Part shown: positions 35,001 to 47,704 of the stretch, one piece after another
Layout: each line of letters opens with the position of its first letter
Position numbering within the stretch: the stretch's first letter is position 1
Source of the DNA: Henckelia pumila
Lineage: Eukaryota > Streptophyta > Magnoliopsida > Lamiales > Gesneriaceae
Direction of reading: 5' to 3'
Length of the DNA stretch: 64,000 nucleotides
Assembly (NCBI RefSeq): GCF_033568475.1
Contig: NW_027331833.1
Coordinates: 124,001 to 188,000, forward strand
Notes under the pieces: generated by a model
The model's database searches: none
Seen by the model: only the letters and a program-made list of their open reading frames with translations
Told to the model about the DNA's origin: nothing
Program-made: the position numbers and the translations under genes

Positions 35001-38000
35001 CCGAAGGAATGGATATGGAGATTGATTTGTCCAATCTTGGAACTGTCAATACGATGTTCGCAGCTTTATTCAGGTTTTATTCTTTCTAATCTCAGATTCT
35101 GCATGATTAAAATAATTTCTATGTAATTTTTTTTTTTTAAAAAGTTGTATGTTTATTTTATGTATATTATTTTGGACAGCAAGCTGGGTGTCCCCATCAA
35201 AACTACAATTTCCGCTAATGTTCTTGAAGAGGCTTTGAGCGGAACTGTCACAGTTAGACCTCTTCCTGTTGGAAGTTCTGTTAGTGGCAAGGTACCTAGC
35301 CCCTCGTCTGGACAAGAATCATAGTTTTTGTCTGCCATCTATTTTTCATTCTTATATTTGTTTATTTTCATCTTTAATACATTAAACAGGTAGAAAAACA
35401 GTGTGCTCACTTCTTTAGTGTGACTATTAATGACGAACAAGCAGAAGCAGGTGTTGTTGTTAGAGCTACTTCTGCTGCGCAAAGCAAGTTCAAGGTGTGT
35501 ATTTATGTTATCTTTGAGTTCAGATCTTGTGTTATCTGACATATTAGATTTTCTTTTTGTCATTCACCTGCATTGAGGTCCACTTGAAGGTTGAAATAGA
35601 GAAGGTTCCAAACCATTTTAATTATCTACTTCTTCTAGTTACCAGAAGACTGAGAAAATTGGAGAGAAAATTTTCTTTCATGTGCATACTGATGAAGCCG
35701 ACTTAAGTTTCTTACTAATGGTTTTGTTACATGTGATTTTCAGCTCTTGTACTTTGAGCAAGATGCAAATGGAGGGTATGGGTTGGCCTTGCAGGTAATT
35801 TTCCACTTTTGGTTGTTAATGACCTCACAATTTCTTTACCTAGATCCTTTTCCCAGCTTGAAGATAACCTCTTCCATCCCAGCAGCTACTTCACTGTGCA
35901 CATGCATGTGTTACAATTTTTTGCTTAATCAAGTATAACAGATAAATGAATGGCAGCATTTGTAATGCGCTGTTTAACTATTTCGGTCAGAATGCCTCTT
36001 GTGTTGACCTGTCATTGGAAGTGAAAGATAATATTAGGAGTGAACAGTAACTACTGGCAGGCCAAAACATATGGCAGTCACTTGATGGGCAAGAAAGAAT
36101 CTGGCCAATCTTTTACACAGACTATCCATGAATAAATCAATTGCAAAAGTGATGACATATGTGAGGATTTAAATATTCTGCTTCTCCCAAAAGAGAGAGT
36201 AATAAAGAGATCACATTGTGACCCTTAATTTTTTCTGGGGAAATCATAAGAGTAAAAGCAGAAAGGTACTAAAAAAATGAATGTCTGAGTTTAAAAGAGA
36301 AGAAATAATTCGTAATATTGATGAAGTACTGAAACTTGGCCTCAGCTTTAGCATGCCAAAAAACGGTTGACTGAGAGAATCCTATCACTTGGGATTGTTC
36401 CATGTGATACAAGTTAAATTCCTTTCCTGAACTGCTGACATGCAAGCCAATAATTGTAATCTTATAATTGGTGAAACTCTTGGCCTGGTTTCCTCTCGGA
36501 TTTTTTGGGTTTTCTTTGCTATTAGGGATCTTTGTGTATCCGCTCCTTTCTGATGGCTTTTTTCTGCATTATGTATGCTCTGGTAAACATGTATAGGAAG
36601 ATAGTGAGAAAGCAGGCAAGGTTACCTCTGCTGGAATGTACTTCTTGCACTTTCAAGTGTACAGAATGGATTCAACTGTGAATGCGGTATATAGTTGTTA
36701 CCTTTTCTTTTCACTGAAGATGCTTGCGCAACTACTTTTGCTGATAAAGGCAGTAGTTTGATGGTGTAGTTGGCAATGGCCAAGGATCCTGAAGCTGCTT
36801 TCTTTAAGAGACTGGAAGGACTTCAACCTTGTGAGGTCTCACAACTAAATGCTGGCACACACATATTTGCTGTTTATGGTCAGAAGCTTGTTTATACGTG
36901 TTCCTTTTTTCTGAGTTTTATTTTTAATTTTTAGAAACCACTTAAGATCCCTCAAGCAGTAATATTTTACCTGGTTCTTTCAGGAGATAACTTTTTTAAA
37001 CCTGCTACCTACACAATTGAGGCTCTTTGTACAAAGACGTACGAGGATACAACCCATAAATTAAAGGATATTGAAGCTCAGATTTTGAGGAAGAGAAATG
37101 AACTACGCCTATTTGAGACAGAGTATAGAAAGGTATTCTCCCTCGTGAGTCGCGCCTCGTTTGCCATGAAAGTCCATTAGTAGGAGTTAAGCATTGTTTC
37201 TCGATACACATCCTTTTTTCTCTCTATTTCAGGCATTGGCTCGATACCAAGAAGTAACGGATAGATATAGTCGAGAAAAGCAGTCTGTAAGTTTTCTTGC
37301 CAAGAAATTGTTACTTAAGTGTAATGTTTTGCTGTTGTAGTGTCGTTGCTGTTTATATTCCTCACTCTGCAGCTATTACATTTTCTCCAGACTGTTTTAT
37401 TGATAGAGTTGAAAACTACCGTAAAATGAGAAACATTTTCACCTAGCATCTACACAAGATTAAAAACTGAAACATTTTCAACAAGCATTTACGTGTCTTT
37501 GACTCTTTAAGTTAGAAATTTTGGATTCTTCTGCCTTTTGACAATGTTCAAATGTAATTTGAATCTCTGTTGTTTTTTAACTGATTGCCTCTTAACTGTT
37601 GCTCAAATTGTGTCGAAAGATTTTTGAGTTACTATTTCTGCTTTCTTCATTTATTCACCGGAAACCGATAAGCCTTTTTTTTTTGGTGGAGTCGTGAATT
37701 CATATACAAAATTGTGGATTGAAAGCATGTTCAAATTGCATTGTCCACTTGCTATTAAAGATAACTTCGCAAGTCACGGTTTGTGGCAGGGTACTCCTAG
37801 AAAGTTGACATGAGCAGGAGTTGAGGTTTGCATTCCTAGGTTAATCTGTTTCCATGGATTAGTAAATGAGATCCTTTGGGTCGATCGACCAGATGGGTAT
37901 ATTCAAACCTGCTTTATATCAACTCCTAGCTGCTAACTTTAGTTTTTGATGTTATATGCATGGCCAACTTTTTGCAAGGATACGTTCCTTAAAATGTCAA

Positions 38001-38686
38001 CTAGTCATAGCAGCAAATTGTGTAGACCAAGTCTTACACGAAGAAGTGGAGGCCTTCTCAGGCTCTATTGTTGTCTTTTTACCCATACAAGTCTTGCAAA
38101 AAATGCAATAGGCTCCCCTTGTTTTAATGCCCTCTTTTGGTGCCTATATCGCTTCCCCATCTTAATAATTCAGTGGAGAGCAGGGCAGGAATCGGCTATC
38201 GACCTGGAATTCCATGGCAAAAGTGCTTCATTTAAGAACTCTGTTTCGAGATGAATTTCTTTTATATAACTCTCTTTCTGCTGAGGTTTTTTGCACGAGG
38301 CATTGTGGTCATACTGTCATGCTCTGGAGATTTTCATTCTCATATCAATTTGGTTTTTTCACACCAAGTAGTGAGCAAACACACATCTGTTGAACTAGCT
38401 TGCGTTGTTGGTTGCTTTTTCCCTGGTCATTGAACTATATCTTTTCATTTATCTAATTCATGAACAGGTTGACGAGTTGCTAAAACAGCGAGATAGCATC
38501 CACTCTTCTTTTACAGTGACAAGGTCTGCTACTTCGAGTGGGAGCGGACAATTCAGCAACGGAAGTAGCAGCAAACACCCCGGAGAAGATTTAAAATCTG
38601 AGAGTCCGGGTGAAGAAGAAAGTTCAGATTCGAAGTCGAAAAAGAAATGGTTCAATATTAACATGAAAGGGTCCGAAAAGAAATGA
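32041..38686 (+). CDS. ARG1: DnaJ-domain protein, ARG1 (Altered Response to Gravity) family
   Basis: Exons: 32041-32174, 33147-33270, 34991-35073, 35180-35291, 35390-35494, 35744-35794, 36597-36686, 36770-36878, 36984-37132, 37233-37286 and 38468-38686. All introns are GT-AG and phases agree, giving 1230 nt and 409 aa, close to the known ARG1 length. The J domain is at about residues 18-85 ([12 protein letters not shown] at 47-49) and would stimulate an Hsp70 partner. A conserved central domain follows ([34 protein letters not shown]). A charged coiled coil is at about 290-350 ([20 protein letters not shown]). The Ser/Lys-rich tail ends GSEKK. In Arabidopsis ARG1 and ARL2 act in gravity signal transduction and auxin redistribution, as peripheral membrane proteins of the vesicle pathway. 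ARG1 rather than the paralogue ARL1 is likely but not certain. No defect is seen in the reading frame. Confidence 0.93.
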
Positions 38687-40344
38687 GCCTAGTTGTACTT
38701 GATACTTTAACTTCTTGAATTTTATTCTGGCTACAAGATTTTATACCTCATTGTCCCCTGTCTAGACGGGGTTTGGTCCATCCTATACGGTTAGGGATAT
38801 GTTACTGTAAAATGGTGAGAAATGCAGAGGCTATGATTTCATTCTATTATAATTCTTGGTTAGTTCTGTTCAATATACCAAGTTAACTCTTTTTTCTATT
38901 TTTTTTAGAATATACCAAGTTACTTGTTGGAGCATATTATAGAGAAATTGGTTTATGTTGCAATGTTTATTTTGCAAATTTTTTTAGGTTTTATATAGAA
39001 ATAATGATTTTTTTTTCATTATATTGGTGAAAGGGTGTGAAATAAATTTATTTTTTTTGGTTGGTCTCTTTACAAAAAGAACTTTTTCCCCCATTGTTGC
39101 CTTAATGAGATTAAGACTAATTATAGTTTTATTTAAGTTGACTCATAATGGTGAATGACTGTGCTTCAACTTATTTTATTTTTTTCCCCAAATAATTAAA
39201 GATCTTAGGCATCACCATATTTGGGTCCATCTATATCGAATATTTCTATAATATTATTACTCAATCATAAAATAAATCAGATTTTTTTAACAGGGTCTAT
39301 TTATAATTAGTATAAAAAATGTGTTACCATTGCCCACAAAAAATAGTGTATATTTACTGAAGAAATTTAAATTTATAAAGGATGTAACTAAAGTTGCAAT
39401 TAATTGCAGGTTTAAATATTGTGATACGTAACTTTGGAGAGATTGGATCTTAAGCCATGAAGCGCCTCCAAGACTTCTATTATTTTTTAGGAAAATTTGC
39501 AATTTTTCCGGTCACCTTCACATTTTCAATCATCAACATTGAAATTTCTATCATATGATAAATCGTTGAATTCGCATTTTCGAGACGACCATATCGTAAA
39601 AATTTCATGTCAATCAAAGTTGTTTTAGGCACGGGTGCACGTGGATCCCCGCATCCAATTTTAGGCATTTTTAAAACATAAAATTGATATGGCGTTAGAT
39701 GCAATATTATTGGATCGATATGATTATGATATTTACGGTGTCACATCAACACTTTCCTAAAAAAAATGCTAAAATTTTAAATAAATAAAAAGATATTGAA
39801 CTAATATTAACTTTGAAAACACGTTACATCAAAAATTACATAGAAACAACATTGAAAGGCCAAACTAAAATTTCTTTATTTTTTTTATGGAAAGTTCTTT
39901 TCTTAAACGAATTAGACATATCTATGTCAATATAAAAATTAGACAACCTAGTCCTTCACATGCATGCACTATGAATAATAATTGTGTGTTAGATCTCTAT
40001 GACATTTTTTGTTTAAGTCTAGATTCTTTTGTTTGTCCTAATAGGTTTGTGAATAAATATATTACACTTAGGCATCGAATACAAACATATGCAATATTTT
40101 ATGTGGGCTTAAACACTTGCTCATAAAATTGTGGATCAATTAGTGCAAGCAATTATTCCCCTCTGGTACCATTAAAATATTTTTCTCATATATGTATACT
40201 TATTATGCTGACGTGTACATCAGAGAAGCCATCCACGTGGAAATTACTTATTATGTTTAATAGGAGAAATAGTGATTTCTTATCTTAATGAAGTTCCCTG
40301 TGCACTAATGAAAAATTAATTTAATTTAATTTACACGAAAATTC
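38687..40344. other. 3' region of the DnaJ gene and intergenic DNA
   Basis: The 3' UTR probably extends to roughly 38850-38880, where T-rich and AATA-like words occur; the exact poly(A) site is not visible. Beyond it the DNA is AT-rich with no gene recognised. Confidence 0.4.
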
Positions 40345-40491
40345 CTATGAAATCATCTCACATATCAATCTTATGAGACCAGCTTCCTATCCGACTTGAT
40401 CCATTATGCCAAAAATATTATTTTTTTCCCAGATATGGATCGGTTTGACCAAGTCTCATGAATATAAATATGTGAAACTGTCTCACAAAAA
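40345..40491. repeat. inverted-repeat (fold-back) element, about 145 bp
   Basis: The arm TGAAATCATCTCACATATCA...ATGAGACC near 40348 pairs imperfectly with a right arm near 40450-40488 (CTCATGAATATAAATATGTG, then ACTGTCTCAC). GAGAC/GTCTC words of this type mark a common class of plant fold-back repeats. No target duplication was identified. Confidence 0.5.
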
Positions 40492-42777
40492 ACCTACTAG
40501 TTTATTTAACAGAATCCCATGACAAGTGCATGTGTCTCCCAACTAGTTTGCTTTGAATAACATGTTACCTGGTGCTTGTGTTGCCGCCTGATTGTCCACT
40601 CTATCGGCAACCCAGCGCACATTTAATTTGTCTCACTATTTGACCAATGCCCCCTTTTTCATACCCAATCAGTGGACTTAGGAATCAAGATATTTAAAAT
40701 AGTGGGCTCTTGTTCAATGAAATCTAGGCTTACAATTCAGGTGAGATTACTTAATTATTCGATCTCCATAAAAAAAATATATTGTTTTTTTTAATGTGTA
40801 CTCCACTTGATAATGATACCCTTGTCTTCTGCTAATATTATATACATGCTAGCAACCATTTGCACATATTGGATGCATATAAATTAATCTTTAATTTGTG
40901 TGCATGGTTCTCTTTATGTTGAGTAAGTTTGGAATAAAAGATTTTAGAGATATTTTGCTAAAAAAAATGGTTTTTTTAACAAGATATGGAGATCATGAAT
41001 TGAAATAATCAATATTTTTTTTTTTTATTTTTTTAAAAAAACTATGGTGTATATTTAACTACCTTATAGGGAGAAAGGAGAAAGGAGAAAGTTGAGTTCA
41101 AATGACAAAATAAAGCTACCATACTCCTCCACCCAACCTAAACTGCTTTATGTATTTTAGTGAAGTAGGTGTGTCACTTGGAATACATAGAGGGACTTAT
41201 TTGAGTCGCCCCACATAGTTTGGATCAGTTGAACATTTTTTGAACATATAATATACACAGAAAAGGGGATCACATCTTGAGACTTAGTCACTAAAGGGCT
41301 ATCTTTTTTTAAGACTTTTGGGATCCTTCCAAAGTAATGGTTGCAAAAAAGGAACAAAAAATGATGAGAAAGTTAATGCGATGTATTATGATATGATTAT
41401 GTCTAGAGTCATCTTGTGTTGGAATTGATTACAATAAGCTTTGATTGTCTTAATTACTTTGGTAAACACATCTTTGTGGGCCAAACCTAGGATTTAGGAG
41501 ATCCCAAATGATAATATTGGCATCACTTCAATCAACACCAAAGTAAGCATGATGATTAATTAAGTCTTTAAAAGTTCTACATTAGGTGGTGGAAACCATT
41601 AACAACAAGGAAATAATTTGTTAATTAATCAATTGATTAACTTGGAAAAAGAAAGTTGATTAGACAAGTTGCAGCAAACTACATGCACCTCCAAGCCATA
41701 CATAAAAGAAGGGAAATTAAAGTTGATATCTCCTAATAATCTCAAAAGTCAGCTATGATACATTTTGTGTATGATCGAGAGCTTTTGGTACGTACTATAG
41801 TCTGCGGTAATAATGTAACCAAACTATTTAAATTGAATGACACTTCAAACGTTATATTTTGATCGTTTTTTTGACATGATTAATTATTAATACCAAATAA
41901 TAATCTAATGTTTCGATAACTGAACAAGTTTTCAATTTTTAATGGGAATAAAACCCGTACCGTCGCTCATTTATCAATTGTAGAATCAAGCGTTATGATT
42001 AATCCATATGGTATATAAATGTTAATAGAGGTGTAATTTTATTTTCTTATAACATGGTAAGTCATGTATTGAGTCGTGGGTGGAACTGCACTGTAAATAT
42101 TTGGGGTTCCAAATGCCTCTTGACTCAAGCTTGTTCCGGCCTTGTGTGATTTTACCTAAAAATATACGTAAGAATTGTTAGCCTGTGTTATACCAATTAT
42201 TAAGATCAAACATCGGACATTTCACCAAAAATCATAATTAATAGTCACAATATTAACTCGATATTTTAAATCGTAAAATAACTCAAACTCAATATTTTGG
42301 TCATTTTTAAAATCTAACTTGACAATTATTGCCTAATTCCAACCTTTCTGATATATTAGTTATACACTTGTATATAGTACTATGAATAAACTGCATGGCA
42401 CATGTGTTCTCCACCCATGGCAAGGGCTGAGAATATAGTTGAGTGATTTCCATTAATTTTCAATTGTCAAACTTTATTTTCGATAGTTTTATTTAATTTG
42501 TTTTGGAAAATATAAATAGTACTTTTTGTGCATCACTCCCTAGAAATATGTATTGTACACAAAAATTGAAATAAATAATAATCCTCTTTTATTGGGTCCG
42601 CCTCATCCATCTCTAAACTTCTAGCCTTGGGAAGAAACTGACAAAGCATATTGATTCCATGACACTCTAGCTTGCTAGCTAGTTAGGTTAATTTATATTA
42701 AAATATTTTACTTCATATTTATATACACACATATATATATGTGTAGATATATTGTTGCTAGCTCCACACTCAGTATG
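40492..42777. other. intergenic, no gene recognised
   Basis: AT-rich DNA without a supported coding region. Short ORFs (for example 41157-41357, minus) show no recognisable domain. A triple GAGAAAGG-like repeat lies at about 41070-41090. Confidence 0.4.
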
Positions 42778-42874
42778 GGTGCACTGGTTCTTCCCATTGT
42801 TTGAAAAGTTAGAGACCAAATGGATGTGTAGCAGCATGTATTTCCCTGAAACAATGGGAACCATCATGTGCAAA
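42778..42874. other. imperfect hairpin, possible small-RNA precursor
   Basis: TTCCCATTGTTT at about 42790-42801 pairs perfectly over 12 bases with AAACAATGGGAA at about 42849-42860. Outside this, TGCAC (42780) pairs with GTGCA (42868-42872) across an internal loop. The loop is about 47 bases. The geometry is that of a short plant pre-miRNA, but the arm is not perfect over 20 bases and no known miRNA is matched, so it could be chance or a MITE remnant. Confidence 0.25.
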
Positions 42875-42927
42875 TCTCTTTTCTCTATTATATATATATA
42901 TATTTGATCTAACGTACCGTATAGTGT

Positions 42928-43096
42928 TGCATAATTTTTGTGAGCGACAACTAAAATATGCTAGTGAGTTTTAGTGGTTTTTAAAAGAATATATATATAT
43001 ATATATATTAAAATACACTGGTCGGTTTTAGTGGTTTCTAAAAAAAATATTAAAACACACTAGTCGATTTTAATGGTCGCTCACGAAAATTATGCA
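42928..43096. repeat. fold-back repeat, about 169 bp
   Basis: TGCATAATTTTTGTGAGCGAC at the left pairs with GTCGCTCACGAAAATTATGCA at the right, with one mismatch. Inside, a TTTTA(G/A)TGG word recurs three times around an AT microsatellite (about 42990-43009). It looks like a small MITE; no target duplication was identified. Confidence 0.7.
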
Positions 43097-45064
43097 CATT
43101 AAGATGGATGACATCAAAATTATGTATGCCTCGTTTCTTATGTGGGTATTTGCTTTGTTTTGACTTTTGTATGAACATTATTAAACAAACACATCTTGTA
43201 TTTCAATAGTCACACGATTATAGATCAAGTTACCCTTGATTTCATGTTTGAAATTAGCTAGGTCCAACGAACATTTTCAATTCTCGTTTTATATTTATGT
43301 CTCTTTCGAATTTAATTAATCTTATATCTTTCAATTTTCGGTAATTTTATTCATTTTTAATGGAAGTGTTGATCATGTAGCACAGAATACGAATATTGAA
43401 AAAATGACAAAAACTGCAAAAAAATAAAAAAAATAGCAAAATAATTAAGAGTGAAATTTGACAACATGAAAAGATATACGTGATGAAACTACAACATGTA
43501 TTATTATTATTATGGCTCCTATATTATATTTTTCATGTTTGTTTGTGTCAAACTGTTAGTATATTAAAAACTAGTGAGATTAAACCAAGATGGTTATATT
43601 GTCTAAGATTAATTAATAATGCATTTGGTAGCTTCTTGAGCCCCTTGAAAGTGATCATGGAGATGATCTTTGGATCCATGTTTTCTCTAAAGCTAAAAAG
43701 TAGATAGGATTTTATTAACATTTTCCATAATTGGATCCTAACCTACACCTAAATCTACTGTCATATTTTAACTTCTTTAAAGCTTCAAGTCCCCTTTAGT
43801 GGCTCAACACCCAACAATTTCAATTGGTCCCACGAATATATATGATGCATTTATGGTAATTGCAAGATTGGATTTAATTTCTTTTTACCTTGCAATTTAA
43901 TAAAAAAAATTTGGTTTAATTTTTTTTTTTTCAAAAGTGACAGAAAAAAAATGTGTTGCTTTTTAAATTCTTTTAATTTTTTATTTCGTATTTCAAATGA
44001 ATTTATTGGATTTAATTGCCATCAATTAAGCTACTTTGCATGGAGTACTATTTCGAGAAAAAAAAATTACCATCACAAGTTTTATCATGTACTCCCAAAT
44101 TGAATTACATGAATGCCAAAATATATATATGTTAAAAGTGTAAATATAGCACTGCATTATATCCGAGATACTTAGACTTCGCATTGTATCATTAGCGTTG
44201 CGTCAGCAAACAAAAACTAAAATTGCAAATTAAAATAACAAAAATTGTGAACCAAGATTGAAATTTGACACCATATAAAACGAAAATCACATAATAACAA
44301 TAACACGTACTAATATTGTGGATTTTCCACAAAAGAAGTTTTACAATATTAAACTTATCGATATTTTAAGATCTATTACCTTATTTTATCAAATCTATTA
44401 ATAAATTATTTTTAAAATTAAATTATATTAATATAACAGTATAAGTACTTACATACTCTAAAACAACTTACAAGAATTATAAATTATTTAAAATAATTTA
44501 ATCAAACATCTTTCAAGCTGACTCAGGTACCAATTTAAATTCACAATGCTGCTTTTCGTATAAATAATAATAGTTCACATGTAATGTAAAATCTGTCTTT
44601 TTGTAAGCTATCCAAATGCTACAGTGCCACATCTTAAAATAGTTTACTTCTTTTGTGTTTGAAAATTAGGTGTGATGTGAAATCGAACACACTTAAAAAG
44701 AGGAGACATGGTGGGTCATTCTTGGAGTTGTGGTGAAGACTTTTGTAAGCTTAACTCTTTAATTACGTACCATACATATATATATATAAATATCGCCTAA
44801 TCTTTCAAATTATATATGTGAGTGTTATCAACCAAGTTGTACTGATTTTAATTTAATTTTGGGCACATACATATTATTTAATTTTATCAAATACACACAC
44901 ATATATATATTATATATAATGTATATATATTCCGTTCGTGTAGTTAGTAAGATTCTGGAAATCTTGCCATACAAAGCAAAAGCTTAAACAATATTAAATT
45001 TCAACGTCAATCACGCAAACATCCTATGGAATGAGTTCATCATTAACACATAATGGTGGCAAGT
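43097..45064. other. intergenic, no gene recognised
   Basis: AT-rich. A 75-codon ORF at 43480-43707 begins with a hydrophobic stretch (VLLLLWLLYYIFHVCLC) but lies in AT-rich DNA without other support, so it is not called a gene. Several short AT microsatellites occur at 44770-44930. Confidence 0.4.
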
Positions 45065-45279
45065 AGGCTCCCTAATTTAAGCCAACACCGGCTATTCATT
45101 TTCATACTGACACGCGTCAATATTTTTGTGATATAGTAACACGAACATCTTTTAATATGAAAGATGGTAGACTCTCTAATTTTAGCCAACACCGGCTATT
45201 CAATTTCATACTGACACGTCACATGCATCAATATTCTTATAATATAGTAACACAAACATCTCTTAACATGAAAGATGTT
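45065..45279. repeat. tandem duplication, about 104-bp unit, two copies
   Basis: Copy one (45065-45168) and copy two (45169-45279) both contain GCCAACACCGGCTATTCA, ATACTGACACG and TATAGTAACAC and end in ATGAAAGATG. Copy two carries a few extra bases after GACACGTC. The copies are diverged, so the event is not recent. Confidence 0.85.
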
Positions 45280-45744
45280 TGAATTCGAACTGATGTTTAA
45301 ACAAAACCTCAAGCGATTTTTATTATTACATGAAAATGGACGCATGAGATTCAATTTGGCGAAATGACAACATGACACAATGAATGGTCACGATCCTTCA
45401 TAAGGGATTGGATATCATTGTAGACCATTAGATCAAGATCTAATAGACCAGATTCAATCGTGCCTAAATGTTGTGTATATTCGAAGAAAGACCCTTCAAC
45501 TCTTCACAAAGTATACATAGGACCCCCTAAATACTGCATAACGCATTCTACATAACTTTCTAAGTCCATCCGATTGTATTGCAATATAGAAATGCCTTCA
45601 CCGTCGTCGGACATTTCCTTTCTCCTTTTTATCAATAGGAGAGTTCGAAAAACACAATAAGTTTGAAATTATTGTTATTTGGAATTCTATTATAACGAGA
45701 TTAAGTTTGTTATCTCTTTGAAGACGATTGCCGTATTTTATAAA
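45280..45744. other. intergenic, no gene recognised
   Basis: No coding or RNA gene is recognised. The last nine bases (TTTTATAAA, 45736-45744) are the left target duplication of the next element. Confidence 0.4.
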
Positions 45745-46204
45745 GGTGAAATTGTATATATCACCCCTGTGAAATCGCGTGTTTGCTGATAACCCCCTAT
45801 GAAATTTTTTTGAGCTAGAAGCTCCTTATGATTCTAAATCTGTAGCATACACCCCCTTCTGGCTAAAAAATGACTAAAATGTCCTTAATGTTATAATAAA
45901 ATTTAATATTAAAATATATTTCGTGTATGACAAATATTATGATAAAATAATTATATTTAATTTTCATAGTGATTTAAATAAAATTTGATTATTTTACTCA
46001 ATTAAATTAATATAGAATTATAAAACAAAATTAATTTAATTATTTATTTAAGTAAGGATATTTTTGTCAATTTTTAACTGGAAAGGGTGTGTATGGCTGT
46101 ATGCTACAAATTTTGAATCACATGGGGTTATTAGCTTAAAAAAATTTCATAGAAATTTATTAGCAAACTCGAAATTTCACAGGGATGATATATGCAATTT
46201 TCTC
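45745..46204. mobile_element. 460-bp Mutator-like MITE with long inverted ends
   Basis: The ends GGTGAAATTGTATATATCA and (reverse complement of the right end) GAGAAAATTGCATATATCA pair over roughly 130 bp per arm, including words such as TTCACAGGG and TGTAGCATAC. It is flanked by perfect 9-bp repeats TTTTATAAA (45736-45744 and 46205-46213). The centre is AT-rich and non-coding. The 9-bp duplication places it with Mutator-like elements. Confidence 0.88.
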
Positions 46205-46213
46205 TTTTATAAA

Positions 46214-47257
46214 CATTGGGATTGAGACAAATTCATTTTAATGAGATGTCGGAGCTCAACTCTAGCCTCATCTTTTCCTTACTTTTAGTTTTCGTTCCTA
46301 CACTTTTTTGACAATATCAACAAGATTTTTGAAACATTCTTGTGGCCTTTACCTTTTGATTTTGAATTTTTTGAAAGTTGACTATATGTGCGTCAATTAT
46401 AAGTTGTAAGCCCTAATAATTTTAATTCGAATTCGAAAGTGTATATACGTAATCGAGTTAAAACTATGGATTTTTAAATATATGGTTTCTGCATTTCAAA
46501 AGTTATTTTTGCAGTTTGTTTATTCATATTCATACTAGCAAAAAGTGCACATGCAATTTGTGTGTGGTCAATATGACTTAAACCAAATTTGTTGCAGGTA
46601 ACCTTCAATATAGGGGAAGTTGGTGCAATTATTAATATAGGGAAAGTTGCTGCAATTATTAATAATTGGGTAGAATGCAATTATCGAAATTCAATGTAGT
46701 TTTTATTTGTTTTTGTTTACCACCCATTTACCCTCGTTTTGTCGATGTTAATATAAAATTTAAATTGAATGCTAGTGTTAAATGGTAAATATATTTTGGT
46801 GTTATCAAAATGTACAAAATGATTTTTTAAGGTGGCTCAAGTTTTAAAAGATAAAATAAAGATATTTCATGAACTAAATAAATTGAAACGCAAAAATAAA
46901 AGTTTGGAGCGAATATTTGGCTAATTTTCATATATTTAATGTATATCCAAACACACACTCTTATACGAGTATCGATTTAGGTGACATCTTGTACATTCAA
47001 TAAGTGAATATTATCTTAACCGATGCTCGTATAAATATCTATAGTCCGTGTTCACCATATCAAATATAGACACACGTGTGTGTGAAGAATGAGTGTCATT
47101 CATGTTCACCTGATGTTTGTTTCCTATTCTATCCTCCTCTTATATTGGTCTAGTAAATTCAATTTTTCTCCATTATTACATTTTTTTAAAAAAAATTCTT
47201 GTAAAAATTAAAAATATCTAACAAAACAATAAATATATCATATTAAAATATTATATA
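46214..47257. other. intergenic, left flank of copia copy 2
   Basis: AT-rich, no gene recognised. A 27-bp unit (AATATAGGG(G)AAGTTG(G/C)TGCAATTATTA) is tandemly duplicated at about 46607-46663. The bases ATATA at 47253-47257 are the left target duplication of the copia element. Confidence 0.5.
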
Positions 47258-47539
47258 TGTTGTGAAAAAGTAAAAATTTACGGTAAAAAGTAAAAACTCA
47301 AAAACTCAAAATTTATCAAATTCTACACTTTATAAAAATTTTCTCTCTTCACAATTGTGTTTTTCTACACAAATGGAGAGACCTATTTATAGATCTCAAT
47401 TGGAGATTAGTCAAAAATTAATACATCATTAATTACATCATCACACACTAATTTTCAATATTTTACAACTCAATTTTCAACTTTCAACCTTCAACATTCA
47501 ACAATAAATAATAATATATATTTATATATATTTTCAACA
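47258..47539 (-). repeat. 3' LTR of copia copy 2
   Basis: On the minus strand it starts TGTTGAAAAT and ends CTTTTTCACAACA. It is identical by eye to 53347-53628. Confidence 0.95.
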
Positions 47540-47549
47540 CTCCCCCTTG
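47540..47549 (-). other. polypurine tract, copia copy 2
   Basis: Purine-rich on the minus strand (AAGGGGGAG) directly before the 3' LTR, matching the tract of copy 1 at 6750-6758. Confidence 0.75.
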
Positions 47550-47704
47550 TGATGATGATCATGATAGAATGACTATCTCCATTACGTGTTGTATACTGCC
47601 TCGTTAAAAACCTTACTAGGAAAAACCCATTGGGACAAAAACCATAGTAAGGAAAAAAGAGTGCAGCCACGTAAACTCCCCCTGATGTCAACATGAATGA
47701 TTCT

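Noticed and set aside
35070..35563. Minus-strand ORFs of 60-81 codons across exons 4 and 5 of the DnaJ gene
   Set aside because: They are antisense shadows of conserved ARG1 exons whose + strand splice sites and phases fit perfectly.
42779..42800. Resemblance of TGCACTGGTTCTTCCC to miR408
   Set aside because: It matches 14 of 16 bases but not the 3' end, lies on the 5' arm whereas MIR408 carries the mature RNA on the 3' arm, and the opposite arm does not fit a miR408 star.
43480..43707. 75-codon ORF with hydrophobic N-terminus
   Set aside because: It is in AT-rich intergenic DNA, has no recognisable domain or homologous copy in the window, and is of a length expected by chance.
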